Assembly (NCBI GenBank): GCA_963808315.1
Contig: CAWEFK010000003.1
Location: 70,368-134,367 of the forward strand
Direction of reading: 5' to 3'
Source: Palsa-504 sp963808315
GTDB lineage: Bacteria; Actinomycetota; Actinomycetes; Streptosporangiales; Streptosporangiaceae
DNA length: 64,000 bases
Of this stretch, positions 35,542 through 44,900 are shown one piece after another. Numbering within the stretch: the first letter of the stretch is position 1; every line of letters starts with the position of its first letter. Made by a program: the position numbers and the translations under genes. A model generated the notes under the pieces. The model was not told the DNA's origin, ran no database searches, and was given only the letters and a program-made list of their open reading frames with translations.

Positions 35542-36806
35542 GCCCGCACCCGCGCCCGCACTGGCGGCTGGCCCTGCTGGCCGCCTCCGGCGTGATCGCG
35601 CTGGCGGCGCTGCCCGGAACGGCGCAGGCCGCCGCCCAGCGGCCGGCGTCGGCCGCCAACGCCAGCGACGCCATCAGGGAGAACCAGCAGTGGGTCCTCG
35701 GCATGCTGGACGTCACGGCCGCGTGGCCGCGCAGCGAGGGCGCCGGGGTCACCGTCGCGGTGATCGACAGCGGGGTGAACCCCTACGTCAGCGACCTGAC
35801 CGGGTCGGTCATCACCGGCCCCGACTACACCGGCGTGAAGACCAGCTCGGCCAGCCCGGACTGGGGCGTGCACGGCACCTGGATGGCGTCGCTGATCGCC
35901 GGTCACGGTCATGACGGCGGCGGCGACGGTGTCATCGGCGTCGCCCCCCAGGCCAGGATCTTGTCGATCCGGGTGATCCCGGACCGCGACGACCCGCACT
36001 ACGGCCAGTACGAGCGCGAGCAGGAGATCAGCATCCAGCAGTCGCTGGCGAACGGCATCAACTACGCGGTCGCGCACGGTGCGCAAGTCATCAGCATGTC
36101 GATCGGCTACAGCGCGCCAAGCGGCACGGTCAGGGCGGCGCTGCGGGATGCCTACGATCACGGCGTGGTGGTCCTGGCCTCGGCGGGAAACTCGGGACAG
36201 GTGGCCGGTTCGGGGCGGGACGGCCAGGCGCCCGAGTCCTTCCCCGCCGATTACCCGGGCGTGATCAGCGTGGGGGCGGTCAAATCCAGCGGCACGGTGG
36301 CCAGCTTTTCCAGCGACAACCTGTCCGTCCAGGTGGCCGCGCCCGGGGTGTCCGTGCCTGCGCAGGGCCGGGACGGCCAGTACTGGTACGTCAGCGGCAC
36401 CAGCCCGGCCTGCGCGCTGGTCGCCGGGGTCGCCGCGCTGATCAAGTCGCGGTACCCCGGCCTCGCCCCCGACCTGGTCGCCACGGCGCTGACCACGACC
36501 ACCACGGACCGCCCGGCCGGCGGCTACGACAGCCAGGTCGGCTTTGGCGTCGTCGACGCCACCGCCGCCCTCACCAAGGCCGCCCAGCTGGCTCACGCCG
36601 CCCCCGCCCCCGCCCCCGCCCGCAGCACGCCGCCCGCCGCCACGGTGGCCGCCGCGGCCAGGTTTCACGGCACCATCCCGCCCGCGCCCATACCGCCCCG
36701 CGGCCCCGGCCAGCTCGTCCTGTTCGTGTTGCTCGGCCTGGCCTGCCTGCTCCTGACCGCCGTGGCCGGCACCCGCCTGGCCTTCCCCCGTCGAGAACGT
36801 CCATGA
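35535..36806 (+). CDS. mycosin-like subtilase (peptidase S8), membrane anchored
   Basis: Secreted serine protease related to MycP of type VII secretion systems. The 423 residues have a signal peptide (LALLAASGVIALAALPGTAQA), the catalytic Asp at about 78 in VAVIDSGVNPYV, His at about 113 in WGVHGTWMASLIAGHG, Asn in ASAGNSGQVAG, and Ser at about 290 in SGTSPACALVAGVAAL. A Pro/Ala linker and one C-terminal helix (LVLFVLLGLACLLLTAVAG) followed by RRERP form the anchor, as in mycosins. Proline replaces the usual Met after the catalytic Ser (GTSP for GTSM). The gene overlaps its neighbours on both sides (35535-35541 and 36803-36806), so all three genes form an operon. Confidence 0.93.
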   Translation: MLSPHPRPHWRLALLAASGVIALAALPGTAQAAAQRPASAANASDAIRENQQWVLGMLDVTAAWPRSEGAGVTVAVIDSGVNPYVSDLTGSVITGPDYTGVKTSSASPDWGVHGTWMASLIAGHGHDGGGDGVIGVAPQARILSIRVIPDRDDPHYGQYEREQEISIQQSLANGINYAVAHGAQVISMSIGYSAPSGTVRAALRDAYDHGVVVLASAGNSGQVAGSGRDGQAPESFPADYPGVISVGAVKSSGTVASFSSDNLSVQVAAPGVSVPAQGRDGQYWYVSGTSPACALVAGVAALIKSRYPGLAPDLVATALTTTTTDRPAGGYDSQVGFGVVDATAALTKAAQLAHAAPAPAPARSTPPAATVAAAARFHGTIPPAPIPPRGPGQLVLFVLLGLACLLLTAVAGTRLAFPRRERP

Positions 36807-37126
36807 GCTCCGCCCGGCCGCCGGTCGACGACTTCGCCAGCGGTGTCCTCGACGTGGTGGACTCGATTCCGGCCGGCCGGGTGATGTCCTACGGCGACAT
36901 CGCCGAACACCTGGGCGCGGGACCAGGTCCCCGCCAGGTCGGCCGGGTGCTGGCTCTTTACGGCGGCGCCGTGCCCTGGTGGCGGGTGATTCACTCCGAC
37001 GGCACCCCGGCCCCCGGCCACGACAGCCGCGCCCTGGAGCACTATCTGGCCGAGGGCACCCCCCTGCGCTCGGCCCGTCCTCCCGTCCGGGTCGACATGT
37101 CCCGCGCCCGCTGGCCCGGCCCCTGA
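36803..37126 (+). CDS. alkyltransferase-like protein (MGMT family without the acceptor Cys)
   Basis: DNA-binding protein of the O6-alkylguanine fold. The 107 residues contain the recognition-helix region IPAGRVMSYGDIAEHLGAG and PRQVGRVLALYGGAVPWWRVIHSDG. In true methyltransferases the last motif is PCHRVI; here it is PWWRV, so the acceptor cysteine is missing. Such alkyltransferase-like proteins mark alkylated bases for nucleotide excision repair. It overlaps the protease gene by ATGA and lies directly upstream of the damage-controlled adnA. A similar gene lies near adnAB in mycobacteria (Rv3204), which supports the identification. Confidence 0.93.
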   Translation: MSSARPPVDDFASGVLDVVDSIPAGRVMSYGDIAEHLGAGPGPRQVGRVLALYGGAVPWWRVIHSDGTPAPGHDSRALEHYLAEGTPLRSARPPVRVDMSRARWPGP

Positions 37127-37164
37127 CCGCGACACGCTGGATGTTCGGCGGATCGGCGGCGGAA

Positions 37165-37186
37165 TGTCACTGGGGTCTGCTGGAAT
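37165..37186 (+). promoter_or_regulatory. PafBC-type DNA-damage promoter of adnA
   Basis: TGTCACTG-N8-TGGAAT. The LexA-independent damage promoter of actinobacteria (RecA-NDp, bound by PafBC) has TTGTCRGTG-N8-TAnnnT. The match at the TGTC..TG half and the exact spacer, repeated before adnB (41949), support the call. The ATG at 37196 lies 9 bases after the -10 hexamer, so the mRNA is leaderless or nearly so. Confidence 0.75.
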
Positions 37187-37195
37187 GCGGTACTG

Positions 37196-40100
37196 ATGGA
37201 TTCAGCCCACGCACCCGCGTACCGCCTCGTCCGCCGGCCCCGGCAGGCGGCCTCGGCGCCGTGCCTGGACGAGGCGCAGCAGCAGGTGGTGGATCACCCG
37301 GGCGGGCCGTTGCTCGTGCTGGCGGGGCCAGGCACAGGCAAGACGACCACGATCGTGGCCGCGGTGGCGGACCGGATCGAGCGGCGCGGCGTCGACCCGG
37401 AACGGGTGCTCGTGCTGACCTTCAGCCGCAAGGCCGCGGCCGAGCTGCGCGAGCGGATCACGGCGCGGTTGCGCCGTACCACCCGCGAGCCGCTGGCGAT
37501 GACCTTCCACAGCTACGCCTACGCGCTGGCCCGCCGCGAGTTCGTGCTCGCGGGCGACGAGCCGCCACGGCTGCTTTCCGCGCCCGAGCAGCTGCTCGAG
37601 GTGCGCCGGATGCTGCGCGGGGAGGCGCAGGACGGCGGGACCCGCTGGCCCGAGCGGCTGAGGCCGGCCCTGGCCGCCAGGGGTTTCGCCGAGGAGGTGC
37701 GGGACCTGCTGATGCGCGCGGCCGAGCGTGGCCTGGACGGCCGGGGCCTGCGGCAGCTCGGCAAGGCCAAGGACCGCGACGACTGGGTCGCCGCGGCCGC
37801 GTTCCTCGACCGGTACGCGGCCCGGTTCGACCTGGCGCCGGTGCCCGCCTACGACTACGCCGAGATCGTTCGCATCGCCGCCGCGCTGCTCAGCCGGGAG
37901 GAGACCAGGCAGCGCGAGCGCGGGGCCTACGACGTGGTGCTGGTCGACGAGTACCAGGACAGCGACCCGGCTCAGGAGTCGCTGCTGCTCGCGCTGGCCG
38001 GCGACGGCCGTGAGCTGATCGCCGTCGGTGACCCCGACCAGTCCATCTACGCGTTCCGCGGCGCCGACGTGCGCGCGCTCACCGAGTTTCCCGACCGGTT
38101 CCGCACCGCGGCCGGCAGGCCCGCGCCCGTGGTGGCGCTGCGCACCTGCCGCCGCAGCGGACCGGTCCTGCTGGCCGCGTCCCGCCGCCTGGCCAGGCGG
38201 CTGCCCGCCGCGCCGTCCGCGCCCGGCGGCTCGGCCAGCCACCGGGACCTGGTGCCGGCCCCGCACACCCCGGCGGGCGAGGTTCGCATCCTGGTCGCGG
38301 ACAGCTCGACGCAGGAGGCCGCCCTGGTCGCGGACACGCTGCGCCGCGCCCACCTGGCCGAGGCGGTCCCCTGGTCCTCGATGGCCGTGCTGGTCCGTTC
38401 GGCGGCCCGGCAGGTGCCGCTGCTGCGGCGGGCGTTGACCGCGGCCGGGGTCCCGGTCACGGTGGCCGGCGACGAGCTGCCGCTCACGGACGAGCCGGGC
38501 ACCCGGCCACTGCTCATGCTGCTGCGCTGCGCGCTCAGGCCGGCCACGCTGGACGAGCAGAGCGCCGCCGAGCTGCTCTGCGGCCCGCTCGGCGGCACCG
38601 ACGCCCTCGGCCTGCGCCGCCTGCGCCGGTCCCTGCAACTGCTGGCCGAGGCCGCGGGCACCGACCGCAGCGGCGACCTGATCGCCGAAGCGCTGCGCGA
38701 TCCGCGGGACCTGGCCGCGCTGCCCGACCGGGTGGCCGGCCCCGCCAAGCGGGTGGCCGGCCTGCTCATCAAGGCTCGCGCCGCCATCGAGGCGGGCGGT
38801 AACGCCGAGGACGTGCTGTGGGTCATCTGGGACGCCTCCGGGCTGGCCGGGCCGTGGCAGCGGGCCAGCGCGGCGGGCGGCCCGGCCGGAGCCGCCGCGG
38901 ACCGGGACCTGGACGCGGTGCTCGCCCTGTTCGACAAGGCCGCGCACTTCACCGACACCATGCCGCCGGGCGCGCCGGGGCTGTTCGCCGACAGCCTGGG
39001 CGGCCAGGAGATCGTCGGCGACACGCTGGCCGAGCGCGCCGTGCGCGAGGACTGTGTCCGCATCCTCACCGCGCACCGGTCCAAGGGCCTGGAGTGGGAC
39101 GTCGTGGTGGTCGCGGGCGTCCAGGAGGAAACCTGGCCCGACCTGCGGCTGCGCGGATCGCTGCTCGGCGCGGGCGAGCTCGCGGAAACCGCCAGGCCCG
39201 ACGCGGGACCCGCCCTGGGCGCCGACGTGGACGCCGCGATGCTGGCCGCCAAGCTGCTCGCCGAGGAGCGGCGGCTGTTCTACGTGGCGGTCACCCGGGC
39301 CAGGCGGCGGCTGGTGGTCACCGCGGCGGGCGGCGAAGACACCGACCAGCGGCCATCCAGGCTCCTGACCGAGCTGGCGGGCGACGAGGTGCCTATCGAG
39401 CGGGTCGCCGATTCCCGGCACCGCTGGCTGTCGATGTCAGCGCTGGTCGCCGACCTGCGCCGGTCCGCCGCCGACCCGGGGGCCGCGCCCGCCGTCCGCC
39501 AGGCCGCGGCCACCCAGCTGGCCAGGCTCGCCGCCGCCGGGGTCCGCGCCGCGCACCCGGAGGCGTGGTACGCGCTGACCGAGCTGTCCGACGCCGGCCC
39601 GATCGTGGCCGGCGGCGAGACGGTCCGGCTGTCCCCGTCCCAGGTCGAGTCGTTCACCAAGTGCGGGCTGCGCTGGCTGCTCGAGGCGGCCGTCGGGGCC
39701 GGCCGGTCTGATGTCCTGCGCCACCTGGGCACCGTTATTCACGCCGCCGCCGTCCTGGCTGCCTCCGGAGCTTCCGAACGGGCCGTGGCTGATCGCATCG
39801 ACGAGATCTGGCACCATCTGGACTTCGGCAGCGCCTGGTACAGCGCCAAGCAGCGGGCTCTGGCCGAGAAGATGGTCCGCAAGTTCCTGACCTGGCACGC
39901 CGAGAACCCGCGCGAGCTCGTCGCGGTGGAACAGCAGCTCAAGGTCCGGATCGGGCCGGTGGAGATCACCGGCCGGGTGGACCGGCTGGAATCCGACGAG
40001 GCGGGCCGCGCGGTCATCGTCGACCTGAAGACCGGCGGCAGCGCCCCGCGCGAGGACGAGCTCGACCGGCACCCGCAGCTCGGCGTGTACCAGCTGGCGG

Positions 40101-40381
40101 TGCTGCTCGGCGCGTTCGAGCGGCTCGGCCTGACCGAGCCGGGCGGCGCCGAACTGGTCCAGGTCGGCAAGGCCTCCGGCGTTACCATGCGGGCCAAGGT
40201 GCAGCGGCAGGGCGCGCTGGCCGAAGACGCCGAGCCCGCCTGGGCCAAGGACCTGGTGGAAACGGTGGCCGCCGGGATGGCAGGCCCGGTCTTCGAGGCC
40301 AAGGTGAACCCCGGCTGCCGCACCTGCCCGGTCGCCTCCTGCTGCCCGGTTCACCCCGACGGCGAGCAGGTCACTCCGTGA
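37196..40381 (+). CDS. adnA: AdnA-type helicase-nuclease (UvrD-like helicase + PD-(D/E)XK nuclease)
   Basis: Subunit of the mycobacterial-type RecBCD/AddAB counterpart that resects double-strand breaks. The 1061 residues have the SF1 motifs: Walker A LVLAGPGTGKTTTIVAA (about residues 41-57), LTFSRKAAAELRERI, motif II VLVDEYQDSDPAQESLLLAL, VGDPDQSIYAFRGAD, and the late motif LTAHRSKGLEWDVVVVAG. The C-terminal nuclease shows GRVDRLESDEAGRAVIVDLK followed by TG (Asp and Lys of the PD-(D/E)XK core). The iron-sulfur cysteines are KCGLRWLLE and CRTCPVASCCP. Being first of the pair and next to the MGMT-like gene, it matches AdnA (Rv3202c order). The A/B naming is by position and length, so it is slightly uncertain. 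A 1.6-kb gap holding a reverse S41 peptidase gene separates it from adnB. Confidence 0.93.
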   Translation: MDSAHAPAYRLVRRPRQAASAPCLDEAQQQVVDHPGGPLLVLAGPGTGKTTTIVAAVADRIERRGVDPERVLVLTFSRKAAAELRERITARLRRTTREPLAMTFHSYAYALARREFVLAGDEPPRLLSAPEQLLEVRRMLRGEAQDGGTRWPERLRPALAARGFAEEVRDLLMRAAERGLDGRGLRQLGKAKDRDDWVAAAAFLDRYAARFDLAPVPAYDYAEIVRIAAALLSREETRQRERGAYDVVLVDEYQDSDPAQESLLLALAGDGRELIAVGDPDQSIYAFRGADVRALTEFPDRFRTAAGRPAPVVALRTCRRSGPVLLAASRRLARRLPAAPSAPGGSASHRDLVPAPHTPAGEVRILVADSSTQEAALVADTLRRAHLAEAVPWSSMAVLVRSAARQVPLLRRALTAAGVPVTVAGDELPLTDEPGTRPLLMLLRCALRPATLDEQSAAELLCGPLGGTDALGLRRLRRSLQLLAEAAGTDRSGDLIAEALRDPRDLAALPDRVAGPAKRVAGLLIKARAAIEAGGNAEDVLWVIWDASGLAGPWQRASAAGGPAGAAADRDLDAVLALFDKAAHFTDTMPPGAPGLFADSLGGQEIVGDTLAERAVREDCVRILTAHRSKGLEWDVVVVAGVQEETWPDLRLRGSLLGAGELAETARPDAGPALGADVDAAMLAAKLLAEERRLFYVAVTRARRRLVVTAAGGEDTDQRPSRLLTELAGDEVPIERVADSRHRWLSMSALVADLRRSAADPGAAPAVRQAAATQLARLAAAGVRAAHPEAWYALTELSDAGPIVAGGETVRLSPSQVESFTKCGLRWLLEAAVGAGRSDVLRHLGTVIHAAAVLAASGASERAVADRIDEIWHHLDFGSAWYSAKQRALAEKMVRKFLTWHAENPRELVAVEQQLKVRIGPVEITGRVDRLESDEAGRAVIVDLKTGGSAPREDELDRHPQLGVYQLAVLLGAFERLGLTEPGGAELVQVGKASGVTMRAKVQRQGALAEDAEPAWAKDLVETVAAGMAGPVFEAKVNPGCRTCPVASCCPVHPDGEQVTP

Positions 40382-41771
40382 CCGTCCCCAGCGCCTCGCG
40401 CGCCTCGTCCGCGATCGGCGGGAAGAGGTCGTCCAGCGCCAGCACGTGCCGCAGCGCGGTGGTGTAGGCGACGTCGTACGCCTGCCCCTCCGGCACGGCG
40501 ACATCCGGAACCACGCCGGTGCCCTGCCAGTTGGTGCCGGTCACCGGGTTGACAGAACGCGCGAACGGGATGGCGATGTGCACCGCCGCGCTGATGCCGA
40601 ACGGCCTGATCGGGTGCGCGCCGCCCCCGGTGGTCTCGCCGATCACCTGCGCCCGGCCAAGCGCCTGCAGCGTGTAGGCGAAGTCCTCGCCGCCGGAAAA
40701 CGTCCGGCCGCTGGTCAGCACGTAGACCGGCCGGTCGAGGTAGCGGGGGCCCGGCACGTAGGGCAGCGCCCAGAACTGGCGGGTCTCGCCGGTGTCGGCC
40801 CGGAAGATGTCGTTGAGGTGGGTGGGCGGCTGCTCGCCGACCAGGTAGCTGCACCAGAAGATGACGCCCTCGGGCGAGCCGCCCCCGTTGCGGCGCAGGT
40901 CGATGATGAGCGCGTGGGTCCCGGCGATCAGCTCCATCGCCGCCGCGATGGCCGGCCCGGCGTTGGCCGGGACCGGGACCCGGCGCACGTCGAGGTAACC
41001 GACGTTGCCGTCCAGCCGCTCCACCCGGTGGATACCGAAGTTGTCCAGCCGCCCCAGCTGCCGCCTGGCCAGCCGCCTGGCCTCGTGATCCTTAAGCCCA
41101 TCCAGGTCAGGCCCATGACGAGGCCCGCCCCCCGGCCCCGCCCCCGGTCCGCCCCCCGGCCCAGGTCCGCCCCCCGGCCCAGGTCCGCCCCCCGGCCTCG
41201 GGCCACCGCCGAGCCGCAGCGCCAGGTGCTTGTCCGCGGTGACGTCCTGCAGGTGGCCGGTGACCAGCTCGGTGAGCGTGACCTCGTCCAGTTGGTCATA
41301 CTCGCCGGCCTCCAGCCTGGCCTGCACCGCCTCGGCGGCGCGGGCGGCCAGGCCGGGGAACACGTAGTTGTCGCGCAGCAGCGTAAGCGCCGTCGTCACG
41401 ATCTCCCGGCCGGATGGCTGCCCGGCGGCCAGCGACCCGTCGTCGGCCATGACGATCCGCGGGGTGGCCGGGTCCGGGTCGTCAAAGGTGAACTCGAGCC
41501 GCCGCGCCGCGGGCAGCCGGAGCGAGAGCTCCCGCCTGAGCGTGTCCATCCCGCTGCGGTGGGCGTCCTGCCAGGCAGCCAGGGCGTGCTCGTAGTCCTC
41601 CCCGTCGCCCGGCGGCGGGAGGAAGACCCGCACCATCAGCTGCCCGGGCTCGATCGCCGGGTCGTCCCCGGGTAGCAGGAGCACGGCCCGCTGCACCGCG
41701 CCGTCGGCGAATCGCTCCCGCAGCTCGTGCTGCAGAGCCCGCTGGATCTGTTGACGCGCGGCCTGGTCCAC
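40371..41771 (-). CDS. S41-family peptidase (C-terminal processing peptidase-like)
   Basis: Serine protease of the S41 class. GTG at 41771 is chosen because GGAGG lies 5 bases upstream; the longer frame would start inside a palindromic repeat. About 466 residues: an N-terminal helical region, LLRDNYVFPGLAARAAEAV, which is typical of tail-specific-protease-like proteins, NVGYLDVRRVPVP, HALIIDLRRNGGGSPEGVI, the nucleophile region VYVLTSGRTFSGGEDFAYTL with Ser, and GETTGGGAHPIRPF. No signal peptide is seen, so it is probably cytoplasmic. A glycine-proline stretch of about 35 residues (PGGGPGPGGGPGPGGG...), encoded by tandem repeats at 41143-41205, interrupts the protein. It overlaps the end of adnA by 11 bases on the opposite strand. 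Confidence 0.88.
   Translation of the reverse strand: MDQAARQQIQRALQHELRERFADGAVQRAVLLLPGDDPAIEPGQLMVRVFLPPPGDGEDYEHALAAWQDAHRSGMDTLRRELSLRLPAARRLEFTFDDPDPATPRIVMADDGSLAAGQPSGREIVTTALTLLRDNYVFPGLAARAAEAVQARLEAGEYDQLDEVTLTELVTGHLQDVTADKHLALRLGGGPRPGGGPGPGGGPGPGGGPGAGPGGGPRHGPDLDGLKDHEARRLARRQLGRLDNFGIHRVERLDGNVGYLDVRRVPVPANAGPAIAAAMELIAGTHALIIDLRRNGGGSPEGVIFWCSYLVGEQPPTHLNDIFRADTGETRQFWALPYVPGPRYLDRPVYVLTSGRTFSGGEDFAYTLQALGRAQVIGETTGGGAHPIRPFGISAAVHIAIPFARSVNPVTGTNWQGTGVVPDVAVPEGQAYDVAYTTALRHVLALDDLFPPIADEAREALGTVTE
41143..41205. repeat. 18-base tandem repeat encoding a Gly-Pro stretch in the S41 peptidase
   Basis: Roughly three and a half copies of CCAGGTCCGCCCCCCGGC. They lie in frame and code for PGGGPG repeats in the S41 peptidase. 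Copy number is likely to vary between strains. Confidence 0.8.
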
Positions 41772-41852
41772 ATCAGCCTCCACGTCGTCAACGCCGGCCG
41801 CCCCCGGCCGGTTCCGATCGGCGCGCGACACTCTCGCCCAGGAATTCGAATT

Positions 41853-41898
41853 ATTGTGGATCACTGCCTACCCTATAGGGGTAGTACTGATCCACGAT
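41853..41898. repeat. 46-base dispersed palindrome, copy 2
   Basis: Same length and arm layout as 8739-8784: outer arms ATTGTGGATC and GATCCACGAT, inner TACCC and GGGTA, and the shared block GGGTAGTAC. It lies between the divergent S41 peptidase and adnB, about 50 bases upstream of the adnB damage promoter. Confidence 0.8.
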
Positions 41899-41948
41899 CA
41901 CAGCAGAGCGGTTTGGGGGGGAGCCGTTCCGGGGTAAGGGGCGCCAAA

Positions 41949-41970
41949 TGTCGGTGGTCTCTGCTGGAAT
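41949..41970 (+). promoter_or_regulatory. PafBC-type DNA-damage promoter of adnB
   Basis: TGTCGGTG-N8-TGGAAT, a full match to the TGTCRGTG half of the RecA-NDp motif, with the same -10 and spacer as the adnA site. The GTG start of adnB at 41977 lies 6 bases downstream, so transcription probably begins at the start codon. Confidence 0.82.
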
Positions 41971-41976
41971 GCGATA

Positions 41977-44900
41977 GTGACGACCGCCATGATGACCACG
42001 GGCCTGGAGCGCACCGGCCGGATCGGGCCGGTCCAGCTGGCCCGGCTGCTGCGGCTGCCCGAGCCCACGCCGGAGCAGGCCGCGGTGATCTGCGCGCCGC
42101 TTGGCCCGATGGCCGTCATCGCCGGGGCCGGCTCGGGCAAGAGCGAGACGATGGCGGCCCGGCTGGTCTGGCTGGTCGCCAACGGGATGGTCCGCCCGGA
42201 CCGGGTGCTCGGGCTCACCTTCACCAGGAAGGCCGCGGCCGAGCTGGCCGAGCGGGTGCGCTCCCGGCTGGAACGGCTGCGCCGGGCCGAGCCTCCTAAC
42301 CTGACCGCTGAGGACCTGGCCGGAGACCCGGCGATCGGCACCTACCACGCCTACGCGGGCCGGCTGGTCGGCGACAATGCCCTGCGCGAAGGGCTCGAGC
42401 CGTCCATGCGGCTGATCACTCCCGCGCTGTCCTGGCAGCTCGCGGCGGGGATCGTGGGCGCCTACGACGGCCCGATGGACGAGATCACCTGGACGCCGCA
42501 GACGGTGACCGCGGCGGTGCTCGAGCTGGCCGGCGATCTCGCCGAGCACCTGCGCGATCCCGGTGACGTCACCGCCGTGGGCCGCTGGCTCACCGCGGAG
42601 CTTGACGGGTTGCCGGGGCGGGTACCTGCGGCCGTTCGGAAAATAATGGACACGCAGCGCGCGCGGGAGCAGCTGCTGCCGCTGGTCGAGCGCTACGCGG
42701 CGGCCAAGGCGGCCCGCGAGGTGCTCGACCACGGCGACCAGGTGGCGCTGGCGGCGCGGATCGCGGCCAGGCACCCCGAGGTCGGCGCGGCCGAGCGGGC
42801 CCGCTACCAGGTCGTCCTGCTCGATGAGTACCAGGACACCAGTCACGCGCAGCTGGTCCTGCTGCGGTCGCTGTTCGGCGGCGGGCATCCGGTGACGGCG
42901 GTCGGGGATCCGTGCCAGTCCATCTACGGCTGGCGCGGCGCCAGCGCAGGAAACCTCCGGCGGTTCACCGTCGACTTCCCCGTCGTCGCCCGGGTCCGGC
43001 CGTTCGGCGCCTCGGCCTCCTCGGGCCCCGCGCCGGTGCTGCTGCTGTCCACCAGCTTCCGGAACGCCGCCCGGGTGCTCGACGCCTCGGCTGCCATCCA
43101 GGAGGACCTGCGGTACGAGGCCCCCGACGTTCCCCGGCTGGTGTCGGGTCCGGACCGGGCCCAGCGCGGGGCGGTGGCCTGCGCGCTGCTCGACACGGTG
43201 CTTGACGAGGCGGAGTGGGTCGCCGGGCAGGTCGCCGGGCTGCTCGCGGCCGAGCCCGGGATGCGCGCCTGACGGGCAGGCATGGCCCGACCGGCGCACC
43301 GCGGGCGTGCGGCCGAGCGACATCGCCGTGCTGTGCCGGAAACGATCACAGTTCGTGCCGCTCCGGCGCGCCATCGAGGCCCGCGGCATCCCGGTCGAGG
43401 TGGTGGGCCTGGGCGGCTTGCTGGTGGTGCCCGAGGTGCAGGACGTGGTGGCGACGCTGCGGGTGCTGCACGACGCGGGCGCCTCGGACGCCCTGGCCCG
43501 GCTGCTCACCGGGCCTCGCTGGCGGATCGGCCCGCGGGACCTGGTCGCCCTCGGCCGGCGTGCCCGCGCGCTGACCCGCGGCGAGGGCGACGGCCGTGCC
43601 CCAGGACCCGGCCGACGCGCTGGCCGAAGCGATCACCGACCTGACCGCCGAGACCGGCAGCCTGGTCGAGGCGCTGGACGACCTGGGCGACCGAGGCGCG
43701 TACTCGGCGGTCGGCTACGCCCGCATGCACGCGCTGGCCGGCGAGCTCCGGCGGCTGCGCAGCCAGGTGGGGCGGCCGCTGGCCGACCTGGCCGCCGAAG
43801 CGGAGCGGATGCTCGGCCTGGACATCGAGGTCGCCGCGCGGCCGGGGGCCGATCCGGTCGCCGCGCGTGCCGACCTGGACGCCTTCACCGACGTCGCGGC
43901 CGCGTTCACCGGCGAGGGCGCTGAACCGACGCTGGGCGCCTTCCTGGCCTACCTGACCGCGGCGCAGCAGGAGGAGTTCGGGCTCGAGACCGGACGGGTG
44001 GGCGAGTCGGACTCGGTCAAGCTGCTGACCGTGCACGCGGCCAAGGGCTTGCAGTGGCCGGCCGTGTTCGTACCCGGCCTGGCGCTGGGGGAGAGGTCCC
44101 AGGTGTTCCCGGCCCGGCCCCGGGTCTCGACCCGGTGGACCGACAACGCGCGGCTGATCCCGTTCAGCCTCCGCGGCGACGCCGGCGACCTGCCCGAGCT
44201 GCGCGGGCTCGACCCCGGCTCCCTGGAGGACTTCAGCGAGGCCAACGCGGCGCGCGATCTGGCCGAGGAACGCCGGCTGATGTACGTCGCGAGCACCCGG
44301 GCGGCGTTCTGGCTGGGCTGCTCGGGCTACTGGTGGGGCGAGGGCGGCAGCAGCCGCCTGGGCCCCTCGCCGTTCCTGACCGAGGTGCGTTCCTCCGGCG
44401 TGGCGCAGACCCCCGTCTGGGCCCCGGCCCCCGCCCCGGACGCGGAGAACCCCCTGCTGGCCGCCGTGGACACCGCCGCCTGGCCCGGCACCCCGGCCGG
44501 CCGCCACTACCAGGCCACCCGCGAAGCCGCCGCCCTGGTCCAGCGAGCTCTGCTCGCCCGGGGGGACGATCCCCCCCAGACCCCCCCTGCTCACGGGGGG
44601 GCTGCCCGCCCCCACGTACCTCCCTGGGCCCCCCTTGAGGGGGGCGAGCCTCCCGGTCCCCCGGGCTTGGGCCCGGGGGACCGGGAGCTGGTGACGGCTT
44701 GGAGCCGGGACGCTGACCTGCTGCTGGCCGAGCGGGCGGAGCGCCGGGCCGACGGTCCCACGGAGGTCGCGCTGCCCGCCCGGCTGTCCGTGTCATCCCT
44801 GGTGGCGCTGGCCCGGGATCCGGCCGGACTGGCCCGCCAGGTACGCCTGCCCATGCCGCGCCCGCCGGCCAGGCAGGCTCGCCGCGGCACCGCGTTCCAC

